64,000 nt of DNA from Roseibacillus ishigakijimensis (GTDB taxonomy: Bacteria > Verrucomicrobiota > Verrucomicrobiia > Verrucomicrobiales > Akkermansiaceae). The stretch covers positions 20,078 through 84,077 of the forward strand of contig NZ_JAENIO010000015.1 of the NCBI RefSeq assembly GCF_016595415.1, read 5' to 3'. The position numbers were made by a program, and so were the translations under genes. The first letter of the stretch is position 1. Every line of letters begins with the position of its first letter. The notes beneath the pieces were generated by a model. The model saw nothing but the letters and a program-made list of their open reading frames with translations. It did no database searches and was not told where the DNA came from. Below, piece by piece: positions 19,588 through 27,300 of the stretch.

Positions 19588-20852
19588 CACTCGCCCTCCT
19601 CTGCTGGGGTTTCCGCGGCCACGGTCACCGGGGTGCCTTCCAGGGCTCCCGTCAAGCGCGTGAGCACGACCCGCTCGCCCGCCTCCACCCCACTGGTGGC
19701 CAGGACCGTATCAGGAGTGGTGCGCACGATTTGCAACTGGCGAAAAGTCAGGGTCTCATCGGCAGCGACCACCGCCACCCGATCGCCCTCGCGCACCGCT
19801 TCCCGGGGAATGACCACCGCTTCGTTGAGAGCCTGCCCGGTCAAGGACGCTTCCACAAACAAGCCCGGCGGAGGAAGACGGAGCTCGCCCTCGCCATCGG
19901 TGGGCTCCACGGCGGCCACCACCCCGGCGGTGAGCGCGCCGCGACTGACCTCGCCCGTGGTGCGCACGATGCGGGCCGGCCAGGACACAGAGCGCGTGCC
20001 CAGAGTGCCGGTGAGAGTGACCTCGCCCTCAACCTGGCCATCGGCATCGCGGCGCAAGAGCGCGTAGTCCGCGAGCTTGAGAGGGAGTTCCACTTCGAGA
20101 CTTTCCTCCGAAAAGAGAGTGGCAATGCTGATGCCGGGAGCAAGAACAGCCCCCACTTCCACCGACTCCTCGCGCACCACGGCATCGAAGGGAGCCCGGA
20201 TAATGGTTCGGTCCAGGTTCCGGGCCGCGCGCTCGATTTCGGCTTCCGCACTGGCGATATCGGCTTCCGCGCTCGCCACCCGGGCCCGCGCGCTTTCCAG
20301 CTGGGGCTTGCGCACCAGCAGGTCGCTGGGCTCTCCCCCGCCCAGCTGTTCCCAGTCGCGCAGCGCCTGCTCGCGGCGGGCTTCTTCCTGCTCAATGGCC
20401 AGGCGCGCTTCCGCCAAAGCCTGTTTCGCCTTGTCGCGAGTGGCCTTGGCCTGCTCCAGAGCCGCCCGGTAATCGGCCGGTTCGATGGCGACCAGGATTT
20501 CATCACGCCGCACCCGTCCCCCGGGCACGAGTTTCTCATTCACCTCGGTCAACTTGCCGGAGACCTCCGCCGTGAGAGTCACCTCGCGTTGACTCTCCAC
20601 CACCCCCTCGGCCACAATCTCCGCTCCGCCACTGGCCTGGCCGACCAGGGCCACCGCCACCGAACGGGCCAAGGCCGCTTCTTCCGCCTTCTTGACGGCC
20701 TGGGGCTTTGTTTTCACCAAAATCCAAACTGCCGCCACCAGGGCTGCCAGAATCCCCAGCACGGCCACAAAGCTCAGCACCGCCCGCAGGGCCGTCTGCC
20801 GCTCGGCCTCCATCTCCTCGTGCGATCGTTCCGCTTCCAACTCTTCACTCAT
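19587..20852 (-). CDS. RND efflux periplasmic adaptor (membrane fusion protein, HlyD/AcrA-like)
   Basis: Bridges the inner-membrane RND pump to the outer-membrane channel. A 421-residue protein with one N-terminal transmembrane anchor (VLSFVAVLGILAALVAAVWILV), a lipoyl-like half (VTLTAEVSGKLTEVNEKLVPGGRVRRDEILVAIEP), a long coiled-coil hairpin rich in Ala, Glu and Arg, the second lipoyl half (RAPFDAVVREESVEVGAVLAPG), and C-terminal beta-barrel/MP domains. It lies between the OMF gene (24 bp upstream) and the RND gene (1-nt overlap), so it is translated from the same operon. Confidence 0.94.
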   Translation of the reverse strand: MSEELEAERSHEEMEAERQTALRAVLSFVAVLGILAALVAAVWILVKTKPQAVKKAEEAALARSVAVALVGQASGGAEIVAEGVVESQREVTLTAEVSGKLTEVNEKLVPGGRVRRDEILVAIEPADYRAALEQAKATRDKAKQALAEARLAIEQEEARREQALRDWEQLGGGEPSDLLVRKPQLESARARVASAEADIASAEAEIERAARNLDRTIIRAPFDAVVREESVEVGAVLAPGISIATLFSEESLEVELPLKLADYALLRRDADGQVEGEVTLTGTLGTRSVSWPARIVRTTGEVSRGALTAGVVAAVEPTDGEGELRLPPPGLFVEASLTGQALNEAVVIPREAVREGDRVAVVAADETLTFRQLQIVRTTPDTVLATSGVEAGERVVLTRLTGALEGTPVTVAAETPAEEGE

Positions 20853-20876
20853 GATTTGCTCGTTTTCTAAAAATGT

Positions 20877-22310
20877 TCACTTGCCACGCACCTTGAAGTC
20901 GCCGCCCAGCGCGAGGTGCAGATCGACCCGGTTCTCAAGACGCTGCCGCCGCAGGGTCACGACCTGACTGGCGATTTGCGTCCGCTGCCCCTGGGCCTCC
21001 AGCACCGTCAAGACATTATCGAGACCATCGGCATAGTCGCGCACGGCGGCCTCATCGGCAGCCTCGGATTCAGCCAAAGCCCGCTCCGCAGCCGCGAGGC
21101 GTTCGTCGAAAAAGGCATCCGCGACGAGGGCTTGTTCCACCTCGCCAAAGGCAGCGAGCACTTTGCTCTGCAAATCGGCCAAGGCCCCTCGCTCACTGCT
21201 CTGGGACAATTCGTAATTGGCCCGCAACTGCCCGCCGGAAAGAATGGGCGCGGTCAGGTTGCCCCCCAGCGACCAGACCCCGAAATCGCTTTTCAGCAGA
21301 TCCTCCAACTGCGAAGAGCTGCGCCCCGCACTGCTGGTCAGGGAAATACTAGGAAAACGCGCCCAATGAGCCACCTCCCGATCCTTGCTCGCCGCGGCAA
21401 AGAGTCGCTCCGCCTCCAAGACATCGGGGCGACGCTGGAGCAATTCACTGGGCAGCCCCACCGGCGGCTTGGTCGGCAGCGAGGGCAAGGTCACCCCCTG
21501 CCCCGCTTGTCCCGCCGGGTAACGCCCGACCAGAATCTCCAGCTGGCGCCGCGCCCGCTCCGCTTCGGCCTGCCAGCTGACAATCAACTCTTCGTTATTG
21601 GCCACCTCGGTGCGAGCCAGCCGCAGCTGCGCCGCCGTGCCCCCGTCTTCACTCAGGGCATTGGCGAAGCGCTCGTGCACCGCTGTTTCCAATTTTTTGC
21701 GCAGCCCGAGGGTGTATTGGGAGAGGGCGACCTGCTCCTGAGCTTCCCCCAAGGCGAGCCAGGCCTTCACCACCTGCCCGGCCAGGCTGGCCCGCGCAGC
21801 GCGATAGGCATTCTCCTCGGCCCCCACGCGAGCGAGGTCGGCAGCCTGCCCGGCCGCCACCTTGCCCCAGATATCGGGCTCCCAGCTGACATCCAAGGAA
21901 GCCCCGAAATTAGTCGAAAGCGAAGAGAGCGGCCCGCTCGATCCCGGAATGGGCAAACCGACGAAAACCTGTTTGTTGCGGTTGCCATTGAAAGTGCCGT
22001 TGAGCTGCGGCAAGGAGGCCGCATTGGAAGCCTCGGCCAGAATGACCGCCCGCTGCACCTTCTCCCGGGTCGACTGCAAATTCGGATTGGCCGCGATGGC
22101 TTCCCGCACCAGCGCCTCCAGGCGACTATCGCCAAAGCGCCGCACCCACTCCTCATCGACCCCCGCACGCCCCGGCCCACTGGCCACCCAGGATTGTGGG
22201 GCCATCGCAGTGACCGCCGCCATCTGCGAATCCGGCACCGAGCCCACGCCACAGCCCGCCACCAAGACCAAGAATCCGGCCAGACCACTCCAAATCACTA
22301 CCTTTTTCAT
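20877..22310 (-). CDS. Outer-membrane efflux lipoprotein (NodT/OprM-type TolC family)
   Basis: Outer-membrane channel of the tripartite pump. The 477-residue protein begins with a lipoprotein signal ending in the lipobox LVAGC (Cys20), then has the paired helix-strand repeats of the OEP family, with SLDVSWEPDIWGKV, RPDVLEAERLFAAASKDREVA and SGGQLRANYELSQ as recognisable landmarks. Its start overlaps the TetR stop by 4 nt (ATGA), showing translational coupling to the regulator. It is encoded before the adaptor and pump, completing the operon. Confidence 0.94.
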   Translation of the reverse strand: MKKVVIWSGLAGFLVLVAGCGVGSVPDSQMAAVTAMAPQSWVASGPGRAGVDEEWVRRFGDSRLEALVREAIAANPNLQSTREKVQRAVILAEASNAASLPQLNGTFNGNRNKQVFVGLPIPGSSGPLSSLSTNFGASLDVSWEPDIWGKVAAGQAADLARVGAEENAYRAARASLAGQVVKAWLALGEAQEQVALSQYTLGLRKKLETAVHERFANALSEDGGTAAQLRLARTEVANNEELIVSWQAEAERARRQLEILVGRYPAGQAGQGVTLPSLPTKPPVGLPSELLQRRPDVLEAERLFAAASKDREVAHWARFPSISLTSSAGRSSSQLEDLLKSDFGVWSLGGNLTAPILSGGQLRANYELSQSSERGALADLQSKVLAAFGEVEQALVADAFFDERLAAAERALAESEAADEAAVRDYADGLDNVLTVLEAQGQRTQIASQVVTLRRQRLENRVDLHLALGGDFKVRGK

Positions 22311-22942
22311 GCGCGCAACCCTCCTTCACAAAAATTCAACACCTCGTCCAAGAGCTCCTCCAAGCTCCAGTTCTCCTGCCCGTGACCCTCCGCTATCTGG
22401 CTGAAAGCCTCATCCGGAGTGAGGGCGTCGGCCATCACTGCGAAGCAAAATTTCAGCTGCAAATAAGCCCGCTCCTCACTGAGTCCGGGCACCGCCACCT
22501 GCAAGGCCACGACCACCTGCCGCATCATTTTCTGGAAATCAACCAACACCTCGGACGGCAAACAAGCGGCCCCCTCCCCCACCATGCGTGACTTGAAACG
22601 AGCAAAGAGGCGTTGGCGAAACTTCCGCTCACACACCCGCTCAATCAAGGGGCGGAGAAAGGCTTCCACCACCTCCCGCACCTGAGGCGGCTTTTCCTGT
22701 GCCAAGAGCTCCTTCAGCCGCGCCATCCGCTCCCGATTCGCGGGCAAAACATGACGCTTGATGACCGCATTGATGAGGTTCTCCTTGCTCCCGAAGTGAT
22801 AATTCACCGCCGCCACATTGGCACCGGCCGCCGCCGTGATTTCCCGCAAAGAAACCGACTCGAAACCCTTTTCCGCAAAGAGTTCCTCTGCCGCATCCAA
22901 AAGCCGCTCCTGTGTTTCCTGCTTCTCGTTCGCCCGATCCAC
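22307..22942 (-). CDS. TetR/AcrR-family repressor of the efflux operon
   Basis: A 211-residue regulator with an N-terminal TetR helix-turn-helix (ERLLDAAEELFAEKGFESVSLREIT, then AAVNYHFGSKENL) and a C-terminal ligand domain resembling the DUF1956 type. Start is GTG at 22942. It is the first gene of the operon with the outer-membrane factor, adaptor and RND pump, so it probably represses its own transcription and that of the pump until ligand binds. A 16-bp perfect palindrome lies 31 bp upstream and overlaps the predicted -35 box. Confidence 0.93.
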   Translation of the reverse strand: MDRANEKQETQERLLDAAEELFAEKGFESVSLREITAAAGANVAAVNYHFGSKENLINAVIKRHVLPANRERMARLKELLAQEKPPQVREVVEAFLRPLIERVCERKFRQRLFARFKSRMVGEGAACLPSEVLVDFQKMMRQVVVALQVAVPGLSEERAYLQLKFCFAVMADALTPDEAFSQIAEGHGQENWSLEELLDEVLNFCEGGLRA

Positions 22943-22948
22943 GGCCGC

Positions 22949-22999
22949 AATCTAGGAAAACCCGCCCTCGTGTCAAACAATTGTTTGAAACGGTTGTTT
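22949..22999 (-). promoter_or_regulatory. Promoter and palindromic operator of the tetR-efflux operon
   Basis: On the minus strand TTGACA (22971-22976) is followed after 16 bp by TAGATT (22949-22954), a good sigma70-like pair. The perfect palindrome TCAAACAATTGTTTGA (22973-22988) overlaps the -35 box and is followed by a related half-site AAACGGTTGTTT (22988-22999). This is the expected layout of a TetR autoregulatory operator. The -10 box ends only 6-7 nt from the GTG start at 22942, implying a leaderless or nearly leaderless transcript. Confidence 0.7.
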
Positions 23000-23057
23000 T
23001 TCTCCTTCAGGAAGCACCTCACAACTCCGTCACCACGAGCCGTTCGTCTCTTTCAGA

Positions 23058-23141
23058 GCGTTGAGTTGGCGTTGCAGAGCATTGAGCCGCCATTGCAGAG
23101 CATTGAGCCGCCGTTGCAAAGCATCGAGACGCCGTTGCAGA
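23058..23141. repeat. Four tandem 21-bp repeats downstream of the rhomboid gene
   Basis: Four copies of a 21-bp unit (consensus GCATTGAGCCGCCGTTGCAGA) with a few substitutions, between the efflux promoter and the 3' end of the rhomboid gene. On the minus strand one frame reads as heptads RRLNALQ, a leucine-zipper-like coiled coil ending in a TGA, but that frame has an upstream TGA and no ATG or GTG start. It is therefore recorded as a repeat and not as a gene. Confidence 0.8.
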
Positions 23142-23219
23142 AACCGCAGAACCCGAATCGCCCGGTTATGCCTGCGGTGCAGCCTTGAACCTCACCAGAT
23201 AGCCAAAGCGTCCTTGCTC

Positions 23220-24476
23220 CTAAAAACCCCGCATCCGAATCACCGCCAAAATGGCACCGCCGATCACGACCAGCCCGGCCAGCACACCCAGAATCCGATC
23301 GGTCGTGGTGGCGCGGGGGCGATGAGCGGAGCTGGATTTGGGAAAAACGATGGCGGCATAAACGGCTCCCGCCAGCAGCCCCCCACCGTGGGCCCAGTTG
23401 TCGATGAAGTTGTAGCCCACAAAGCCGACCACAAAGGTGAAGACCACGGCCGCGATGAGACGACGGGTCGCACGCTGGGGCACGAGCTTGCCGTGCAGAT
23501 ACTCAAAGGTCAGCACGAAGCCCAAGAGCCCCATGATGCCACCGGAGGCTCCCACCGAGGGATGCTCCGGCAAGCCATGGGCAGAGGCCATTCCACCCGC
23601 AATCATGGAGACGAGAAAGACGAGGGCGAAGTGGGGCCAACCAGCCATCACCTCGGTGCGACGGCCGAGATAGAGGAGCCCGAGCCCGTTCATGACGATG
23701 TGGAGGAGCTGCCCGTGGAGCAAAGGCGCGGTGAGCAGACGCCAGCTTTCTCCATGAAAGTAGCCGATCCCGTTCATCGATTTGACCAAGCCCGCCTCGG
23801 GCAACCCGGCCAAAGTGAGCTCGCCATTCCAAGTCGCAAACGGGAACCAAAGGGAATTGAGGAGGCTGCCGGATTGGGGGAGCCCTTTGAGGGCCTGCAC
23901 GAGGTAGACCCCGACGAGCATGCCCATGAGGGTCTTGGTGGCCGGGATATGCTGGCGCCGAATCCAGATTTCGAAGCGGACTTCTTCGGCCTCATCGGCC
24001 AGCGTCGCGGCATTCAAGCGGCGGGCCCGGCGGGTGCGTTTCCAAGCTTCGTAGGCGGGAATGCCGGCAAACATGAGCCAGAGAACGGCGAAGATGCCCA
24101 GCTCCTGGGAACGAAAGAGGCGTCCTTCGGCGAGGGCCTGCCACAGGAAATAGATAATGGGGAGCGCGAAGAGAAAGGCCCGGAAGCGGGAGCTCCCCCA
24201 ATCCATCTCGGAAAGCGCCGCCTTGCGCTTGCGCAACACAGTAAGCAAGCGGGCGTCCTCTTCAGGCGGAAAACACCGTTCGCGCTCGGGCGTCCAAATG
24301 AGCCCGGCAGGCTCGTTGATGCGGCCAAGGTGGGCTTCCAACTCGCCAAAGTCGTAAAAAGCGCGGGCCTGGCCTTTTCCCAGCAAGACCCCGTAGGGAG
24401 CACCGGGAGGCTTTTCAGGAAAAATCTGTTCCCGCCGCCAGACGGGCAGGTCCGACTCACTGTCCTGCCCGCTCAT
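23220..24476 (-). CDS. Rhomboid-family intramembrane serine protease with a cytoplasmic N-terminal extension
   Basis: Cleaves transmembrane substrates within the membrane. The C-terminal half of this 418-residue protein has the rhomboid core: GESWRLLTAPLLHGQLLHIVMN (242-263, oxyanion-region His and Asn), the nucleophile Ser311 in SVGASGG, and catalytic His363 in NWAHGGGLLAG. Six or more hydrophobic segments surround these. The first 100 residues are soluble and charged, with no known domain, and precede two extra membrane segments. The gene ends with TAG. No linked substrate is apparent. Confidence 0.93.
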   Translation of the reverse strand: MSGQDSESDLPVWRREQIFPEKPPGAPYGVLLGKGQARAFYDFGELEAHLGRINEPAGLIWTPERERCFPPEEDARLLTVLRKRKAALSEMDWGSSRFRAFLFALPIIYFLWQALAEGRLFRSQELGIFAVLWLMFAGIPAYEAWKRTRRARRLNAATLADEAEEVRFEIWIRRQHIPATKTLMGMLVGVYLVQALKGLPQSGSLLNSLWFPFATWNGELTLAGLPEAGLVKSMNGIGYFHGESWRLLTAPLLHGQLLHIVMNGLGLLYLGRRTEVMAGWPHFALVFLVSMIAGGMASAHGLPEHPSVGASGGIMGLLGFVLTFEYLHGKLVPQRATRRLIAAVVFTFVVGFVGYNFIDNWAHGGGLLAGAVYAAIVFPKSSSAHRPRATTTDRILGVLAGLVVIGGAILAVIRMRGF

Positions 24477-24485
24477 AAATGATCC

Positions 24486-25154
24486 TTATTCGCCGGCGGA
24501 TTGTTCGTCCGTTTCGGCGGGAGTTTCTTCGCCAACCGCCTCTTCAGCGGGAGTTTCCTCTTCAGCGGGAGTTTCCTCTTCAGCGGGAGTTTCCTCTTCA
24601 GCGGGAGTTTCCTCTTCAGCGGGAGTTTCCTCTTCAACCGGAGCTTCCTCGGTCGCTGGGGTTTCTTCCGCAGCGGGTGCTTCTTCTTCGGCCGCAGTTT
24701 CCTCAGAGATAGGAGCTTCTTCCGCAGCAGGAGTTTCTTCTTCAGCCGCAGGTGCGGTGGCGGTCTCGATGGCCTCCAGAAGTGCGTCTTCCTCACTGCT
24801 CAAATCGATGGTAGCGGGAACCTCCGGCGCGGGGGCCGCAGATTCCTCACCAGCCACGGGCTTGAGAGTGGTGAGCCCCTGGGCCTTGTTGGAGCGGCCT
24901 ACCAGGATGCCCAAAATCAGGCTGAAAAGGAAAAAGAGAATACCCAACACCACGGTGGACTTCTGCAGGAAGCTCGTGGTGCCAGCTCCGAGCAGCTGGT
25001 CGGTCATGCCGCCCCCGAAGGCCGCGCCGAGGCCTTCCTGCTTGGGACGCTGCATCATGACAACGAGAATCATGAGAAGACTGATCACCACCAGAGCGAT
25101 GATGAGGAGAGTGATGGCAATATTGAGGCCTGTTGAAGCGGCTACCAGAGTCAT
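24486..25154 (-). CDS. secG: SecG preprotein translocase subunit with a long acidic repeat tail
   Basis: SecG supports the SecYE channel during protein export. Residues 1-90 match SecG: helix 1 (NIAITLLIIALVVISLLMILVVMM), the diagnostic QRPKQEGLGAAFGGG (35-49), and helix 2 (STVVLGILFFLFSLILGILV). Instead of ending near 80-110, the protein continues to 222 residues with a low-complexity tail of Ala, Glu, Thr and Pro. I chose ATG 25154 because the upstream open frame to 25310 has no SecG-like sequence and contains a good promoter. The gene lies 9 bp upstream of the rhomboid gene. Confidence 0.9.
   Translation of the reverse strand: MTLVAASTGLNIAITLLIIALVVISLLMILVVMMQRPKQEGLGAAFGGGMTDQLLGAGTTSFLQKSTVVLGILFFLFSLILGILVGRSNKAQGLTTLKPVAGEESAAPAPEVPATIDLSSEEDALLEAIETATAPAAEEETPAAEEAPISEETAAEEEAPAAEETPATEEAPVEEETPAEEETPAEEETPAEEETPAEEETPAEEAVGEETPAETDEQSAGE
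24546..24635. repeat. Five tandem 18-bp repeats encoding the SecG tail
   Basis: Five uninterrupted copies of an 18-bp unit (AGCGGGAGTTTCCTCTTC on the plus strand), which on the coding strand gives the hexapeptide EEETPA repeated. Further, more degenerate copies continue to about 24750. Copy number is likely to vary between strains by slippage without shifting the frame. Confidence 0.9.
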
Positions 25155-25163
25155 GGGCGGCGG

Positions 25164-25192
25164 ACTATGGGTAAGGGATCTGGAGTTGTCAA
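25164..25192 (-). promoter_or_regulatory. Predicted secG promoter
   Basis: On the minus strand TTGACA (25187-25192) is separated by 17 bp from CATAGT (25164-25169). The -10 box ends 9 nt before the secG ATG at 25154, so transcription would begin within about 3 nt of the start codon. This is a leaderless arrangement, like that seen for the tetR gene. Confidence 0.55.
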
Positions 25193-25345
25193 AAGAAGTT
25201 TCACGCAATGCGATGGCGGCGCAATACGGGCGGAGAAAGGGACCAGGCCCGGACCCGATGTGGAATGGATAAGAACTTGAGCCAAGCTTTTCACTTTTCG
25301 CACGTATCATCCTATGCCAGATTTTACTGAATCGATTTTTAACCC

Positions 25346-26806
25346 ATGAACCGACTCCCCTTCGCCTCTTCCTTAACGGCCTTACTCCTGGTCTCCACGC
25401 CGATCCTCAGCGCTCAGACCGTTTCCATTACCCAGAAATCCACCGGCAAATCCCTTTCGGTGAAGATCCTCGGCTACTCCGAGGGCGAAGTCCGCTTTCG
25501 GGCCAATGGCCGCGTCTATGAATTGGCGGAGGACAAACTCACCCCCGACAGCTTGGACCGGGTGAAGGAGGCCCTGGCGGCAGCGGGCAAGCTGACAGCG
25601 AGCCTGGGGGTCTTGGGCGAGAAAGCCAACGAACTGGCGGGCCACTCTCTTTTCGGAGAGAAGTCCCTTTGGCAAGAACCTGCCGAGGAAGTCGCCCAAC
25701 GTCTGCGCCTCCCGCGCGAAAGCCGTAAGGAGGACTCCAGCAGCTACCGCCTCTATCCCCCCAGCGACTACTTTTTCCTCGGTGCCCACCCCTACTGCAT
25801 CACCCTTTACGGCAATAGCGAGCACCAGCCGGAGAGTTTCTCCCTAGTCTACGCCAACAAGGGCGACTTCGGGAGCACGATGGGACGCGGCGAGGATCAC
25901 TTCAAAAAAGTGCACCCCGACAAAGAGCTGCCCACCACCCTGGAAGAAGCCATCGAGCTGGATGCGGAATTGATCGCGACCACTCTCAGCGAGCTCCTGG
26001 GCGAACCCGAGGACCAATATTACGGGGAGAAAGAAGACAAACGCCGGGTCAAGCGCTGGGATCTGGGCGACCATGCCTTCCTCCTTTCCACCATGGACGA
26101 GGAATACACCAGCTTGCTGATCGTGCCCACCGAAGTGGCTGATGCCGAGGGCAAGGTGGAATTCATCGCCGACTCCGAGATGAAAAAGCAGCAGGCGGGC
26201 AATCTGCGCCAGGAGGACAATGGCGACGTCTGGATCGACAACATCCCCATGGTGGACCAGGGTCCCAAGGGCTATTGCGCCCCAGCGACCTTCGAGCGGG
26301 CCATGCGCTACATGCGCATCCCAGCGGACATGTATCTCCTCGCCACTGCGGCTACCGCCCCGGGCGGAGGCACCAATACCATGAAGCTCTCCGACGATTG
26401 CAAACGCATCGTGCGCAGCAAGGCCCGCAAGATCCGGGAACTGGAGCTGGATGAGGATCTGGACCTGAAGACGGTGCGCAAATACATCGACAAAGGAGTG
26501 CCCATTCTCTGGCAGATGTGCAGCCTGCCGAACTACAATCAAATTGCCAACACCCGCACGATCCAGCGGAGCGAGGTGGAAAATTTCGAAAAATGGGCCG
26601 AAGAGATTGCGGAGGAAGCCGAGAAGGTCGCCCCCGGGCTAGCCATCCCCGCCAATCACCACATCTGCATGATCATTGGCTACAATGAAGCGACCAAGGA
26701 ACTGGCGGTCAGCGACTCCTGGGGTCCGGAATACGAACTGCGTTGGGTCCACGTCGACATCGCCAAGGCCGTCACCAGCCAGGGAGGCTTCGTGATCGAC
26801 TATTGA
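25346..26806 (+). CDS. Secreted C39-like cysteine peptidase-fold protein with N-terminal SHD1-like region
   Basis: A 486-residue exported protein (signal peptide about residues 1-23). Residues 27-75 resemble the SLA1-homology region common in planctomycete and verrucomicrobial exported proteins (KSLSVKILGYSEGEVRF...LTPDSLDRV). The C-terminal 190 residues carry a peptidase C39-like fold with Cys311 in QGPKGYCAPAT, His439 in ANHHICMIIGYN and Asp457 in VSDSWGPEY, the expected order of a catalytic triad. Bacteriocin-leader peptidases of this fold are fused to ABC transporters; this one is not, so the substrate is unknown. It overlaps the convergent panD gene by 7 bp. Confidence 0.78.
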   Translation: MNRLPFASSLTALLLVSTPILSAQTVSITQKSTGKSLSVKILGYSEGEVRFRANGRVYELAEDKLTPDSLDRVKEALAAAGKLTASLGVLGEKANELAGHSLFGEKSLWQEPAEEVAQRLRLPRESRKEDSSSYRLYPPSDYFFLGAHPYCITLYGNSEHQPESFSLVYANKGDFGSTMGRGEDHFKKVHPDKELPTTLEEAIELDAELIATTLSELLGEPEDQYYGEKEDKRRVKRWDLGDHAFLLSTMDEEYTSLLIVPTEVADAEGKVEFIADSEMKKQQAGNLRQEDNGDVWIDNIPMVDQGPKGYCAPATFERAMRYMRIPADMYLLATAATAPGGGTNTMKLSDDCKRIVRSKARKIRELELDEDLDLKTVRKYIDKGVPILWQMCSLPNYNQIANTRTIQRSEVENFEKWAEEIAEEAEKVAPGLAIPANHHICMIIGYNEATKELAVSDSWGPEYELRWVHVDIAKAVTSQGGFVIDY

Positions 26807-27186
26807 CTCTCGCCGTAGGGCACACGCTCGCGCGGGTTCTCCGGACCCGAGCGGGCCACGACCTCGTTCTTCTCGTTCATCACGATGCGGCGGGCCACGA
26901 CCGGCCCCTCCGAGAGGCCCCAGGCCATGATGGTCACCCGCTCCCCTTTTTTAATGCGGTGGGCAGCCCCTCCATTGATGATGAAGTCGGTGCCGTCGGC
27001 CCCCCGCTGGGCGTAGGTTTCCAAGCGATTGCCGGAGGTCACCGAAGCGACGAGAACCTTCTCTCCTTCCACGAGGTCGACTTCATCCATCAGATTCCCG
27101 GGCAGCTCGATACTCCCTTCGTATTCGATATCGGCTTGGGTGATGACCGCACGATGAATCTTGGATTTGAGGTATTGCCGTAACAT
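26800..27186 (-). CDS. panD: Aspartate 1-decarboxylase
   Basis: Makes beta-alanine for pantothenate and coenzyme A. The 128-residue proenzyme self-cleaves between Gly24 and Ser25 in YEGSIELP to form the pyruvoyl group; that site, the Lys9 of LKSKIHRA, the Arg54/Tyr58 pair in SGNRLETYAQRG and INGGAAHRIKKGERV are all present. Length is normal. No panB or panC is adjacent. It converges on the C39-like gene with a 7-bp overlap of the 3' ends. Confidence 0.97.
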   Translation of the reverse strand: MLRQYLKSKIHRAVITQADIEYEGSIELPGNLMDEVDLVEGEKVLVASVTSGNRLETYAQRGADGTDFIINGGAAHRIKKGERVTIMAWGLSEGPVVARRIVMNEKNEVVARSGPENPRERVPYGESQ

Positions 27187-27300
27187 GATTCTCGCGCACT
27201 CTTCTCTCCCGACAGCGGAATCGTCAACGGCGAAAACGAATTTTCATGGCCGGGGCGAAGGAGTCACCCCCTCCGCCGACGATGTGGGAAAGGGACGCCC

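Noticed and set aside
23058..23141. A CRISPR array in the 21-bp repeats
   Set aside because: The repeats abut one another with no unique spacers and no cas genes are present.
22613..23188. A plus-strand 191-codon frame covering tetR, the operator and the 21-bp repeats
   Set aside because: It lies antisense to the tetR gene and crosses its promoter; only the repeat part gives an orderly peptide.
24546..24635. A CRISPR-like array in the 18-bp repeats
   Set aside because: The units are contiguous with no spacers and encode a regular hexapeptide within secG.
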